DNA of 64,000 nucleotides from Sphingomonas sp. PP-CE-1G-424. Its GTDB lineage: Bacteria > Pseudomonadota > Alphaproteobacteria > Sphingomonadales > Sphingomonadaceae. This document shows, piece by piece, positions 1-8,946 of the stretch. The notes below the pieces were generated by a model that was given only the letters and a program-made list of their open reading frames with translations, had not been told where the DNA came from and made no database searches. The position numbers and the translations under genes were made by a program. The DNA lies in contig NZ_SLXW01000001.1 in NCBI RefSeq assembly GCF_004341085.1, positions 558,001 to 622,000 on the forward strand, written 5' to 3'. The number at the start of each line of letters is the position of its first letter. Within the stretch, counting starts at the first letter, position 1.

Positions 1-393
1 CACACGATCGGCCGGATGGGCGGGCCTGGCGTCACCGACACCTTCACGACCAAGTATATTTTCCCGGGCGGGTATAATCCGGCGCTGTCGGAGATCGTGA
101 AGGGGTATGAGGGGCTGCGGATGTTCCCGACCGATATCGAGGTGCTACGCGTCCATTACGCGCTGACGATCGACCAATGGTATGATCGGACGGTGGCGGC
201 GAAGGATGCGATCGTCGGGCTGTACGACGAGCGGTTCTACCGGATGTGGACATTCTATCTGGCGGGCGCCGCGGCGGCGTTCCGGACCGGGGGGATGGTC
301 AACTACCAGATCCAGTTGTCGAAGAGCCGGATGGCGCTGCCGATGACCCGCGACTACATGATCGAGGGCGAGCGGGCGTTGCGCGAGGGCTGA
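1..393 (+). CDS. Cyclopropane-fatty-acyl-phospholipid synthase family protein, C-terminal part (5' end outside window)
   Basis: The frame is open from base 1, so the gene begins upstream of the window and only the last 130 codons are seen. The visible part starts HTIGRMGGPG and continues with KYIFPGGYNPALSEI, a stretch typical of the C-terminal half of Cfa-type S-adenosylmethionine methyltransferases, which add a methylene bridge to unsaturated acyl chains of membrane phospholipids. The W-x-x-F-Y-L-A-G-A-A-A-A-F-R segment near the end is also family-typical. The SAM-binding motif lies outside the window, so catalytic competence cannot be judged. A palindromic repeat follows the stop within a few bases. 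A related SAM methyltransferase of the same superfamily, for example a mycolic-acid-synthase-like one, cannot be excluded. Confidence 0.85.
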   Translation, partial: HTIGRMGGPGVTDTFTTKYIFPGGYNPALSEIVKGYEGLRMFPTDIEVLRVHYALTIDQWYDRTVAAKDAIVGLYDERFYRMWTFYLAGAAAAFRTGGMVNYQIQLSKSRMALPMTRDYMIEGERALREG

Positions 394-397
394 CCTG

Positions 398-504
398 CCC
401 CCCTCCCTGGAAGGGAGGGGCTGGGGGTGGGTCGGCCAGTTGGGGTGTGCGGCGCGCGCAAAATTGGCCTACCCACCCCTAACCCCTCCCTTTCAGGGAG
501 GGGG
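398..504. repeat. Intergenic palindromic repeat, family A copy 1
   Basis: Long inverted repeat between two convergent genes. The outer arms are CCCTCCCTGGAAGGGAGGGG and its counterpart near 483-504. Each outer arm is itself a small hairpin, and inner arms carrying GGGTGGGTCGGCC pair with GGCCTACCCACCC. The same design recurs at 42864-42972 and 60571-60674. It could serve as a bidirectional terminator or mRNA-stabilising hairpin; that role is inference. Confidence 0.85.
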
Positions 505-516
505 ATCGGTTGCGCT

Positions 517-906
517 TTAACGCGGCCCCTGGATCTGCGCCTTCGCAGCCGCGCGTTCGTCGCCGCCGATCTTGCCGTCGTGGTTCGCGTCGTATTTCGC
601 GAACGTCGCCGCGAGCAGCGCCTGTGCTTCGGCCTGCGTGACCTTGCCGTCCTTGTTCTTGTCCGCGCTCGTGAACCACAGGTCGGCGAGGCGCTTGGCA
701 TGGACGGGATCGGGACGCCCTGCCCCGACCTTCATGTTGTCGATCCGTGCCAGCACTTCGGCGCGCGTAAGGACGCCGTCCTTGTTGGTATCCGATGCGG
801 CGAATTCGGTCTTGAACTTGGCGGCGGCCGAGGCGCGCGTTTCCTGCGCGAGCGCCGGGGTTGCGAGACCGACAAGAACGAGAAGGGTGAGGCTTTGGCG
901 TAGCAC
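517..906 (-). CDS. Secreted EF-hand calcium-binding protein
   Basis: A 129-residue protein with an N-terminal signal peptide (hydrophobic stretch LTLLVLVGLATPALA, cleavage expected after ALA near residue 20) and three canonical EF-hand loops: DTNKDGVLTRAE, DKNKDGKVTQAE and DANHDGKIGGDE. The loops keep the acidic 1, 3, 5 and 12 positions, so calcium binding in the periplasm is likely; the biological role is unknown. The GTG at 906 is chosen because GGAG lies about ten bases upstream and the signal peptide begins there. The open frame extends much further upstream, but that part is antisense to argG and is not protein-like. It is divergent from argG. Confidence 0.85.
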   Translation of the reverse strand: MLRQSLTLLVLVGLATPALAQETRASAAAKFKTEFAASDTNKDGVLTRAEVLARIDNMKVGAGRPDPVHAKRLADLWFTSADKNKDGKVTQAEAQALLAATFAKYDANHDGKIGGDERAAAKAQIQGPR

Positions 907-1053
907 GGTCGGGACACTCCATTGGATGTGCGGCGCGAATAGCGGGATTCGGTTGTACGCGCCATTAACGCGTGTCAGGCGTCCAGCGGTTGCGCGAACG
1001 CGCCTCAGCGCATAGGGGCGCGGGCATTGGATATTGCCCGAAGGATCCTGCCC

Positions 1054-2295
1054 GTGACCGATCAGAGCAACCCCGCCGGCGGCGCCGGAATCAACCGCGT
1101 CGTACTCGCCTATTCCGGTGGCCTGGACACGAGCGTGATCCTGAAATGGCTCCAGCAGACGTACAACTGCGAAGTCGTGACCTTCACCGCCGATCTCGGT
1201 CAGGGCGAGGAGCTCGAGCCGGCACGTGCCAAGGCCGAGATGATGGGCGTCAAGCCCGAGCACATCTTCGTCGACGATCTGCGCGAGGAATTCGTGCGCG
1301 ACTACGTGTTCCCGATGATGCGCTCGAACGCGCTGTACGAGGGGCTGTACCTTCTCGGCACCTCGATCGCGCGGCCGCTGATCGCCAAGCGCCAGATCGA
1401 GATCGCCAAGATGGTCGGCGCCGACGCGGTCAGCCACGGCGCGACTGGCAAGGGCAACGACCAGGTTCGCTTCGAGCTCGGCTATTACGCGCTGTCTCCC
1501 GACATCAAGGTGATCGCGCCGTGGCGCGAATGGGATCTTACCAGCCGCACCAAGCTGATCGAGTTCGCCGAGCAGCACCAGATCCCGGTCAGCAAGGACA
1601 AGCGCGGCGAGTCGCCGTTCTCGACCGATGCGAACATGCTCCACACCTCGTCCGAGGGTAAGGTACTCGAGAACCCGTGGGACGAGGTCCCCGACTATGT
1701 CTATTCGCGCACCGTGAACCCCGAGGACGCGCCCGATGTCCCCGAGTACATCACGGTCGATTTCGAGCGCGGCGACGGCGTCGCGATCAACGGCGAGGGC
1801 ATGAGCCCGGCGACGTTGCTGTCGACGCTCAACGAATACGGCCGCCGCCACGGCATCGGCCGTCTCGACCTCGTCGAGAACCGCTTCGTCGGCATGAAGA
1901 GCCGCGGCATGTACGAGACTCCCGGTGGCACGATCTATCAGCTCGCACACCGCGGCATCGAGCAGCTGACGCTCGATCGCGGCGCCGCGCATCTGAAGGA
2001 CGAACTCGCACCGCGCTATGCCGAGCTGCTCTACAACGGCTTCTGGTTCAGTCCCGAGCGCGAAATGCTGCAGGCGGCGATCGACCACAGCCAGACGAAG
2101 GTGTCGGGCACCGTCCGGCTGAAGCTCTACAAGGGCGGCGTCTACGTCGTGGGCCGCAAATCGCCGAACTCGCTGTATTCGGAGAAGGTCGTGACGTTCG
2201 AGGACGACCAGGGCGCCTACGACCAGCGCGATGCGGAAGGCTTCATCAAGCTGAACGCGCTGCGGTTGCGCTTGCTGGGGCGGCGCGACCGGTAA
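1054..2295 (+). CDS. argG: Argininosuccinate synthase
   Basis: Ligates citrulline and aspartate with ATP to give argininosuccinate, the penultimate step of arginine synthesis, in the cytoplasm. The PP-loop ATP-binding motif AYSGGLDTS is at residues 19-27, followed by the family-typical [10 protein letters not shown]. The protein of about 413 residues matches the usual length of 400-410. The GTG start at 1054 is preferred over an in-frame TTG at 1027 because AAGGA ends eight bases before it. The gene stands alone here, with no other arg genes nearby, and is divergent from the EF-hand gene with a shared upstream region of about 150 bp. Confidence 0.97.
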   Translation: MTDQSNPAGGAGINRVVLAYSGGLDTSVILKWLQQTYNCEVVTFTADLGQGEELEPARAKAEMMGVKPEHIFVDDLREEFVRDYVFPMMRSNALYEGLYLLGTSIARPLIAKRQIEIAKMVGADAVSHGATGKGNDQVRFELGYYALSPDIKVIAPWREWDLTSRTKLIEFAEQHQIPVSKDKRGESPFSTDANMLHTSSEGKVLENPWDEVPDYVYSRTVNPEDAPDVPEYITVDFERGDGVAINGEGMSPATLLSTLNEYGRRHGIGRLDLVENRFVGMKSRGMYETPGGTIYQLAHRGIEQLTLDRGAAHLKDELAPRYAELLYNGFWFSPEREMLQAAIDHSQTKVSGTVRLKLYKGGVYVVGRKSPNSLYSEKVVTFEDDQGAYDQRDAEGFIKLNALRLRLLGRRDR

Positions 2296-2386
2296 CGGTC
2301 GGTTGCGAACCTCGTTCGGCATTGCGCGTTAACCAAATGTCATCGACTTGAGGGCAGGCTCGCATTTCTGATTGGGGAGATGCGAC

Positions 2387-2977
2387 GTGCTGGCTGCAGT
2401 TCATGATAAACTGGTGTTCGGGCGCCGGGTGCGGCGCCTGGCGGCCGTGATCGCGGAACGGCTGCCGGACGGCGCACGGGTGCTCGACGTCGGATGCGGG
2501 AGCGGCGATCTGGCCGTGCTGATCATGCAAAAGCGCCCTGACGTCGTGATCGAGGGCATCGACGTGCTGGTCCGCCCCGATACTGCGATCCCGGTTCACG
2601 CCTTTGACGGCGCGCATATCCCGTTCGGCGACAACGCGTTCGACGCGGCGATCGTGGTCGACGTGCTGCATCATACCGACGATCCCGAAGCCGTGCTCGC
2701 CGAGATCGCGCGTATCGCGCCGATGGTGATCATCAAGGATCACTTGCGCGACGGGATCGCGGCGAACACCACATTGCGATTCATGGATTGGGTCGGCAAC
2801 GCAGCCCACGGCGTGCGGTTGCCGTATAATTATCTGTCGCGCAAAGAATGGACGAACATCTGGCGGACGCTGGACCTCGGCAGCAGCCGGTTCGCCACGC
2901 GCTTGTCGCTCTATCCCCGTCCGTTCTCGTGGCTGTTCGATCGCGGGCTGCACTTCGTCACGGTGCTCTCGCGCTGA
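2387..2977 (+). CDS. Class I SAM-dependent methyltransferase
   Basis: A 196-residue Rossmann-fold methyltransferase. The SAM-binding glycine motif LDVGCGSGD is at residues 33-41, the acidic end of strand beta2 is at EGIDVLVRP, and the post-I region DAAIVVDVLHHTDDPE is typical of UbiE/COQ5-like or Methyltransf_11 proteins. The substrate is unknown. The GTG start at 2387 is supported by GGGGAGA six bases upstream; a TTG at 2372 is less likely. It lies next to the glycosyltransferase/GT-C locus but is convergent with it, separated by a strong terminator hairpin, so a shared pathway is only a possibility. Confidence 0.9.
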   Translation: MLAAVHDKLVFGRRVRRLAAVIAERLPDGARVLDVGCGSGDLAVLIMQKRPDVVIEGIDVLVRPDTAIPVHAFDGAHIPFGDNAFDAAIVVDVLHHTDDPEAVLAEIARIAPMVIIKDHLRDGIAANTTLRFMDWVGNAAHGVRLPYNYLSRKEWTNIWRTLDLGSSRFATRLSLYPRPFSWLFDRGLHFVTVLSR

Positions 2978-3014
2978 ACCGAAGCGCACCGTCTGGCATC
3001 GAAAAATCATCTGG

Positions 3015-3060
3015 CATGAAAAAGGGGAGGATACGGTGATCGTATCCTCCCCTTTTCATG
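3015..3060. terminator. Bidirectional intrinsic terminator
   Basis: A near-perfect stem of about 19 bp: CATGAAAAAGGGGAGGATAC at 3015-3034 pairs with GTATCCTCCCCTTTTCATG at 3042-3060, with one bulged A and a seven-base loop. It is flanked by A-runs on one strand and a T-run on the other. It sits between the stops of the convergent methyltransferase and GT2 genes, 37 bp after one and 12 bp before the other, which is the expected position for a two-way terminator. Confidence 0.88.
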
Positions 3061-3072
3061 TCTGTCGCGCCG

Positions 3073-4290
3073 TCAGCGATCGGATCGGGTATCGATCAAT
3101 CCGATCAGGAAGCTGGTGAACATTGTCTGCAACCCGATGACGCTCGCCACCATCGTGGGGATCGCCAGACGCATGAGATGGACCGGCTCCATCGGCCCGA
3201 ATCCCGCCCGCCCCCATTGTGCGAGCAGACCTGCACTCCCCGCCATACCGAGCAGCAGGAGCAGTCCGCCGACGATGCAGCCGCGTTCGACGCTGAAGTG
3301 GCGGCGAAATTGCTCGACCCGCATGCTGGTGGGCCACAAGGCGCTGGCGACGCCGTACAGTCGTGCGAGGATGCCGAAGCCGATCAACTGACTACCCAGC
3401 AGCATCGCCATCGCCGCGAACAGCATCGTCGTCGCGCTGAGTTCGATACCGCCGAGTTCGACACCGCCGGTCGCGAGCACCGCGACGCCCGCCGTGCCGC
3501 CAGCCGCCGCGAGCAAGCCGGGATAAACGAACAGGAACCGGGGAGCGTAGGTCAACAGAAAGCGCAGATGCCGCCAGCCATCGCGCCACGTCCGCAAATG
3601 CGGCGGGCGGCTACGTCCGTCCTGCGACAGTGTCGTCGACACCTGGCGGACGTCGAGCCGGTGCATGACCGCCTTGACGACCATCTCGCTGGCGAACTCC
3701 ATCCCCGACGATCGCAGTCCAAGACCGAGGACCGCATCGCGGCGAAAACCGCGCAGGCCACAATGGAAGTCGCCGATCCGCGCGTTGAACAGGCGTCGCC
3801 CGAGAAAGCTGAGGACCGGATTGCCCAGATACCGATGCAGCGGCGGCATCGCACCGGGTGCGATGCCGCCCTGGAACCGGTTGCCCATCACCAGTTCGCC
3901 GCCGTTGCGCAGCGCGGTGACGAACGGCATCAGCGCGAGAAAATCGTAGCTGTCGTCGGCATCGCCCATGATCACGTATCGGCCGCGAGCGGCGGCGATC
4001 CCGCCCAGCAGCGCAGCCCCGTAGCCCTTCGCGTCGACACCGACGAGGCGTGCGCCCATCGCATTGGCGATCTGGCGCGAGCCGTCGGTCGATCCGTTGT
4101 CGGCGATCACCACCTCGCCGGCGATCCCGCTGGTCCGCAGGAATTCCTGCGCCTTGCGGATGCACAGCGCCAGCGTCTCCGCTTCGTTGAGGCAGGGCAT
4201 GACGATCGACAGTTCGAGCGCATCCTCCGCTTCGGTGCCCGACGTATCGCGTTCGACGATCGGCGATTGATAGGCCAGCACTGTCGGCAT
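3073..4290 (-). CDS. Membrane-anchored family 2 glycosyltransferase (DPM/DPG-synthase-like)
   Basis: A 405-residue protein with an N-terminal GT-A domain: LSIVMPCLNEAETL at about 27-40, ADNGSTDGS, and the DxD-type metal/nucleotide-sugar motif GDADDSYD near residue 110. The C-terminal part has about four hydrophobic segments (for example FVYPGLLAAAGGTAGVAVLA and CIVGGLLLLLGMAG). The architecture resembles polyprenyl-phosphate sugar synthases, which move a sugar from a nucleotide donor to undecaprenyl phosphate. The ATG at 4290 is chosen over one nine codons upstream because GGGAGGA lies six bases before it. It is divergent from two GT-C-like genes, a natural pairing of donor maker and donor user. 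The sugar and acceptor are unknown. Confidence 0.88.
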   Translation of the reverse strand: MPTVLAYQSPIVERDTSGTEAEDALELSIVMPCLNEAETLALCIRKAQEFLRTSGIAGEVVIADNGSTDGSRQIANAMGARLVGVDAKGYGAALLGGIAAARGRYVIMGDADDSYDFLALMPFVTALRNGGELVMGNRFQGGIAPGAMPPLHRYLGNPVLSFLGRRLFNARIGDFHCGLRGFRRDAVLGLGLRSSGMEFASEMVVKAVMHRLDVRQVSTTLSQDGRSRPPHLRTWRDGWRHLRFLLTYAPRFLFVYPGLLAAAGGTAGVAVLATGGVELGGIELSATTMLFAAMAMLLGSQLIGFGILARLYGVASALWPTSMRVEQFRRHFSVERGCIVGGLLLLLGMAGSAGLLAQWGRAGFGPMEPVHLMRLAIPTMVASVIGLQTMFTSFLIGLIDTRSDR

Positions 4291-4388
4291 GGATGATCCT
4301 CCCTTGCCCGAAGGCATACGGAGGCAACGCTAAAAAGAGGGTTAACTATTCGCCGCTAAGCCGACGAGGTTCGCCTCAGGATGACCGC

Positions 4389-6179
4389 ATGCCAAACCCG
4401 CCGCCATTCGACGACGTACCTGCCCCCGATGCCCGCCGCGGACGCACGATCCGCTTCGACATTATCGTCGCGGTGGTTCTGGCGACATTGCTGTCGACCT
4501 GCTGGGCGATCACCGACTGGCACCGCGTCGGGCAATTGATCCTGCCCGATGCCGACGACATGATGCGGCTGGCGCAGGTGCGCGACTGGCTCAACGGCCA
4601 AGCCTTCGACGACTGGACGCAATATCGCATGGCGCCCCCGCTCGGCGCACCGATGCACTGGTCGCGACTGAACGATTTCGGGATCGCGGGGATCATCCTC
4701 GCGGCGACGCCGCTGATCGGCCGTCACGGCGCCGAGCTGACCGCGGTGCTGCTGTATCCGGCGCTGCTGTTCGCCTGCAACATCGTCCTGTCGGTGCGGA
4801 TCGCCCGTCGGCTATGGGGAGACGAGGCAGCCGTCGTCGCGGCCATTCTGGCGGGCATCGCCTATCCCGGCATCACGCTGTTCCTCCCGGGGCGGATCGA
4901 CCACCACGCGCTGCAGATCGTCATCATCGAAATTGCCATCCTCATGATGATGCGCCGACCGACGATCGTCAGCGGCATCATCACTGGGATCGCCGTTGCG
5001 GCCAGCCTGGTCATCGGGCTGGAAACTGCGCCGCAAGTCGCCGCGCTGGTCGCTACGCTGGCGATATTCTGGGTCGTCTCCGGTGACCGCGAACGGTTGC
5101 GGTTAGCCGCGTTCGCGGCAGCCCTGGCCGCGACGACCGGCGTCTTCCTGGTGGCGATGCGGCCCAGTTATTGGTCATCCGCGCTGTGCGATGCCTTCAC
5201 GCCCGCGTCCGCCACGGGCACGCTCGCTGTCGCCGCAGCGCTTGGAGCCTTGGCCGTGGCGACACCGTGGCTGCGCACATGGCGATCGCGCATCATCGCG
5301 AGCGGCGTGCTCGGTGCGCTTGCGCTGGGTGGCACGCTGGCCGCCTATCCGGGATGCCTGACCGGGCCGTATGGGATGGTCGATCCCTTCCTGCGCGCGG
5401 CCTTTCTGCCGCACATCGACGAAGCGAACAGCATCTTCGCGCAACCGTTGGCGCGCACGCTGTCGATCGGTGGACTGCTGCTCGCCGGGTGCATCGCGTC
5501 GGTCTGGATGGTCGCGCGTGCACCGACGCGCTGGGCGGTGACGATGCCGCTGGTCGGCGTGATCGGCATCTCGGCGCTCGTCTCGCTGTCGCAGGCGCGG
5601 GGAACCTATATCGGTGCGCCGACGGTCGTCCCGGTACTGGCCGGCCTGATCCTCGTGGCGCGGCGGCGAACGACGTGGGCTGCGCCCGCGCTGATCGGTG
5701 CATGGCTGGTATCGTCGGGCATCGCCTATTCCGAAGCCCCCAATCTGGCGCTCCGTATCCTTGCTCCCGGCGTACGGATCCCGCCGCCGATGACGCCGCA
5801 GATCCTCTGCAATACCGGCGATGCCTGGGCGCAGGTCGATCGCTACCCGCCGGGCGTCGTAATGGCGCCGACGAATATGGCGTCCTATCTGATCGGCGCG
5901 ACGCATCTGTCGACCGTCGGCGCCGGCTACCATCGCAACAACCGCGGCAACATGGCGATGTATCGCTATTTCCTCAGCCGTCCCGGCCGCAGCGCGGCGA
6001 TCGCCCGTGAGTGGAACGTTACCTATGTCGCCTTTTGCCCCGGCGATTTCTCCGAGATCGACGTGACCCACAGCTATCCAAACAGTCTCGCAACGATGCT
6101 GCAATCCGGTCATGCCCCGGCGGGCTTCGAACGTCTTCCCTTGCGCGGGGCGAGGCTCCGCCTCTATCGCATTCGGTAA
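4389..6179 (+). CDS. Polytopic membrane protein, probable GT-C-fold glycosyltransferase (STT3-like)
   Basis: A 596-residue protein with about eleven to thirteen predicted membrane segments and a soluble C-terminal domain of about 130 residues. The first periplasmic loop carries LPDADDMMRLAQVRDWL and then HWSRLNDFGIAG, reminiscent of the acidic first-loop motif of GT-C enzymes (STT3, PMT, ArnT) that use lipid-linked sugars; this assignment is by architecture, not by a diagnostic match. A second acidic/His cluster, PGRIDHHALQI, follows. The ATG at 4389 has AGGA seven bases upstream. It is followed after 24 bp by another membrane protein of similar design, so the two form an operon. A polymer ligase or flippase is an alternative. 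Confidence 0.7.
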   Translation: MPNPPPFDDVPAPDARRGRTIRFDIIVAVVLATLLSTCWAITDWHRVGQLILPDADDMMRLAQVRDWLNGQAFDDWTQYRMAPPLGAPMHWSRLNDFGIAGIILAATPLIGRHGAELTAVLLYPALLFACNIVLSVRIARRLWGDEAAVVAAILAGIAYPGITLFLPGRIDHHALQIVIIEIAILMMMRRPTIVSGIITGIAVAASLVIGLETAPQVAALVATLAIFWVVSGDRERLRLAAFAAALAATTGVFLVAMRPSYWSSALCDAFTPASATGTLAVAAALGALAVATPWLRTWRSRIIASGVLGALALGGTLAAYPGCLTGPYGMVDPFLRAAFLPHIDEANSIFAQPLARTLSIGGLLLAGCIASVWMVARAPTRWAVTMPLVGVIGISALVSLSQARGTYIGAPTVVPVLAGLILVARRRTTWAAPALIGAWLVSSGIAYSEAPNLALRILAPGVRIPPPMTPQILCNTGDAWAQVDRYPPGVVMAPTNMASYLIGATHLSTVGAGYHRNNRGNMAMYRYFLSRPGRSAAIAREWNVTYVAFCPGDFSEIDVTHSYPNSLATMLQSGHAPAGFERLPLRGARLRLYRIR

Positions 6180-6203
6180 CGACGTTGCGGTAGCGGGGAA
6201 CGA

Positions 6204-7796
6204 GTGGACGACGGCATGACGGGGCGGCTGAAGTGGTGGCAGACGCGTGGCTTCGTCGTCGCGGTTGCGCTGGCGTCGATCATACCGTTGCTGTGGCCGG
6301 AGATCCCGCCACTGGTCGACCTGCCCGGGCATATGGGGCGCTACCGCGTCCAGCTGGCGATCGGCGATAATCCCTGGCTTTCGCAATGGTATAACTTCCG
6401 CTGGCAGATGATCGGCAACCTCGGTATCGACCTGCTGATCGAGCCGCTCGCGCCGATCTTCGGGTTACAGCTGGCGGTGAAGCTGATCGTCATGGCGATC
6501 CCCGCGCTGACCGTGACGGGCCTGCTGTGGATCGCGCGCGAGGTGCATGGCCGAATCCCCGCGACCGCGTTGTTCGCTCTCCCGCTCGCCTACAGCTACC
6601 CCTTCCAGTTCGGATTCGTGAATTTCGCGCTGGCGATGGCGCTGGCGCTGAACCTGTTCGCGCTGTGGCTGCGGATGGGGCGGCTCAAGCGCACCCGGCT
6701 GCGCACCGCCATATTCATCCCGATCTCGTGCCTGTTGTGGCTGTGCCATACGTTCGGCTGGGGCGTGCTGGGCGTGCTCGCCTTTTCCGCCGAGCTGATC
6801 CGCCAGCACGACATCCGCCGTGACAGCGATCCCAAGAGCTGGGCGCATGGCTGGTTCAAGGCGTGCATTCAGGCGGGGCTGAACTGCCTGCCGCTCGCGC
6901 TGCCGATGGTGATGATGGTGGTCTGGCGGTCGGGCGATCATGTCGGCGGCAAGACGCAGGACTGGTTCAACTGGCGCTGGAAGATGAACTGGATCACGAT
7001 GGTCCTGCGCGATCGCTGGATGACGTTCGACATCGCGTCGGTCACCGTGCTGTTCGTGATCCTGTTCCGCGGCGTGCGCGACCAGACGATCGAATATTCG
7101 CGCAACCTGAGCCTGTCGGCTCTGTTCCTCGCGATCGTGTATATCCTGTTGCCGCGGATCGTGTTCGGCTCGGCCTATGCCGACATGCGGCTCGCGCCGT
7201 TCATGCTCGGGATCGCGGTGATCGCGCTGCGGCCGCGGCACGGGCTGTCGCTGCGCGGGGCGGCGGTGCTCGCAGCGCTGGGCTTTGCATTCTTTGGCGT
7301 GCGGCTGGCAGGGACGACGGTCAGCTACCTGATGTACGATCGGAGCTACGACCAGGCGATCGCGGCGATCGATACGGTGCCCGAGCGCTCGCGCGTCGTG
7401 TCGTTCGTGGGGCGACGGTGTCGCGACGATTGGGCGTATTCGCGGCTCGAGCATGTGCCCGCGCTGCTGCTCGAGCGGCGGCTGGCGTTCACCAACGACC
7501 AGTGGTCGATGGCCGGCGCGCAGTTGATGACGACGCAATATCCGGCGGCGAAGGGCTTCGCGCATGATCCGTCGGAGATCGTCAGCGACATCAAGTGCCG
7601 TGGCCAGTTCTGGCGGCCGATCGGGGTGGCGCTGGAAAAATTCCCGCGCGATGCATTCGATTACGTGTGGCTGATCCACCCGCCGAAGTTCGATTCGAAG
7701 CTGGTGCGCGACCTGACGCTGATCCGGCGTGACGGCACCAGCCTGCTCTACCGCGTCAACCGGGCTGCTGCTGCTCGCCCCGCCGGAACGGAGTAA
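6204..7796 (+). CDS. Polytopic membrane protein, possible GT-C-type transferase
   Basis: A 530-residue protein with roughly ten membrane segments and a soluble C-terminal tail of about 140 residues (from about residue 385). The first extracytoplasmic loop PPLVDLPGHMGRYRVQL contains D and H residues in the position where GT-C enzymes hold their catalytic acid, but no named family is recognised with certainty. GTG at 6204 follows GGGGA at close spacing; an ATG four codons later at 6216 is an alternative. It is the second gene after the 596-residue GT-C-like protein and probably cotranscribed. Its last 41 bases overlap the 3' end of the convergent GNAT-like gene. Confidence 0.7.
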   Translation: MDDGMTGRLKWWQTRGFVVAVALASIIPLLWPEIPPLVDLPGHMGRYRVQLAIGDNPWLSQWYNFRWQMIGNLGIDLLIEPLAPIFGLQLAVKLIVMAIPALTVTGLLWIAREVHGRIPATALFALPLAYSYPFQFGFVNFALAMALALNLFALWLRMGRLKRTRLRTAIFIPISCLLWLCHTFGWGVLGVLAFSAELIRQHDIRRDSDPKSWAHGWFKACIQAGLNCLPLALPMVMMVVWRSGDHVGGKTQDWFNWRWKMNWITMVLRDRWMTFDIASVTVLFVILFRGVRDQTIEYSRNLSLSALFLAIVYILLPRIVFGSAYADMRLAPFMLGIAVIALRPRHGLSLRGAAVLAALGFAFFGVRLAGTTVSYLMYDRSYDQAIAAIDTVPERSRVVSFVGRRCRDDWAYSRLEHVPALLLERRLAFTNDQWSMAGAQLMTTQYPAAKGFAHDPSEIVSDIKCRGQFWRPIGVALEKFPRDAFDYVWLIHPPKFDSKLVRDLTLIRRDGTSLLYRVNRAAAARPAGTE

Positions 7797-8904
7797 GCTC
7801 GCCGAGATACTCCTGCTGCTCGGCGACGGCCTCGCACTCGCGGACGAGATAGTCGGCGATCGCGCGGCGGAAGCTCGGGTCGGGAATGTAGTGCGCGGAA
7901 TAGGTCGCGACCGGCGCATAGCCACGCGCGAGCTTGTGTTCCCCTTGCGCGCCGGCCTCGACCGTCTTCAGGCCGCGCGCGATGGCGGCGTCGATCGCCT
8001 GGTAATAGCAGAGTTCGAAATGGAGGAACGGCACCTCCTCGGTGGCGCCCCAGTATCGGCCGTAGAGCGTGTCATCGCCAATCAGGTTGAGTGCACCGGC
8101 GATCGGTACGCCGTCGCGCTCGGCGAGGATGAGCAGCACGCGGTCGCCCATCGTCTTGCCGATCTGGTCGAAGAACGCGCGCGTGAGATACGGCTGGCCC
8201 CATTTGCGGCTGCCGGTGTCCTGGTAGAATACCCAGAACGCGTCCCAATGCTGGGGCGTGATTTCGGCGCCGACGAGGTGGCGGATCGTGAGGCCCTCGA
8301 CGGCCGCGGCGCGCTCCTTGCGGATCGCCTTGCGCTTACGACTGGCGAGCACGGCGAGGAAGTCGTCGAAGCTGGCGTACCCCTCGTTCTTCCAGTGGAA
8401 CTGCGTGCCCTGGCGGATCAGCCAGCCTGCCGCCTCGAACAGCGGCACCTCGTCTGGGTCGATGAAGGTGGCGTGCGCGGAGGATAGCCCGCTCTGGTCG
8501 GTCACAGCTTCCAGCGCGGCGATCAGCGCGGGGGCTTGGTCGCGGTCGCGGAGCAGCAGGCGCGGGCCCGGCACCGGGCTGAACGGTGCGGCGATCTGGA
8601 GCTTGGGGTAATATTGCCCCCCTGCCCGCTCCCACGCGTCGGCCCAGCCCTGGTCGAAGACGTATTCGCCCTGGCTGTGGCTCTTGGCATAGGCGGGGGC
8701 GATCGCGGCGGGCTTGCCGTCGGGGCCGTCGACCACCACCGGTAACGCCTGCCAGCCCGAGCGGCCGCCGACGCTTTTCGACGCTTCGAGCGCGGAGAGG
8801 AAGGCGTGGCCGACGAACGGGTTGGCGGTGCCGGAGCACGCCTGCCAATCGTCGGCCGCGATGGAGGTGACGCCTTGGGCGATGCGGGCTGTGACGGCGT
8901 TCAT
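7756..8904 (-). CDS. GNAT/FemAB-like acyltransferase (DUF482/COG3146 family)
   Basis: A 382-residue cytoplasmic protein. The long N-terminal part contains HAFLSALEASKSVG and YAKSHSQGEYVFDQGWADA, and the C-terminal half has RKRKAIRKER, GALNLIGDDTLYGRYWG and FELCYYQAIDAAI, a set characteristic of the DUF482 branch of the GNAT superfamily often annotated as peptidoglycan-bridge or N-acetyltransferase. The acceptor is not established. It starts with ATG at 8904 and is followed downstream by the convergent membrane protein, which it overlaps by 41 bp. The RidA-like gene lies 42 bp upstream on the same strand, so the two are probably cotranscribed. Confidence 0.85.
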   Translation of the reverse strand: MNAVTARIAQGVTSIAADDWQACSGTANPFVGHAFLSALEASKSVGGRSGWQALPVVVDGPDGKPAAIAPAYAKSHSQGEYVFDQGWADAWERAGGQYYPKLQIAAPFSPVPGPRLLLRDRDQAPALIAALEAVTDQSGLSSAHATFIDPDEVPLFEAAGWLIRQGTQFHWKNEGYASFDDFLAVLASRKRKAIRKERAAAVEGLTIRHLVGAEITPQHWDAFWVFYQDTGSRKWGQPYLTRAFFDQIGKTMGDRVLLILAERDGVPIAGALNLIGDDTLYGRYWGATEEVPFLHFELCYYQAIDAAIARGLKTVEAGAQGEHKLARGYAPVATYSAHYIPDPSFRRAIADYLVRECEAVAEQQEYLGELTPFRRGEQQQPG

Positions 8905-8946
8905 TGCCGCCTTAGGTAGAGACGCGAGGGCGCGCCTCCAAGACGG

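Noticed and set aside
517..2322. A 601-codon minus-strand frame over argG
   Set aside because: Only its last 129 codons (from GTG 906) are protein-like (signal peptide and EF-hands). The remainder is antisense to argG.
3058..4296. A 412-codon plus-strand frame over the GT2 gene
   Set aside because: It is antisense to a clear glycosyltransferase, has an Arg/His/Gln-rich composition typical of high-GC shadows and no domain.
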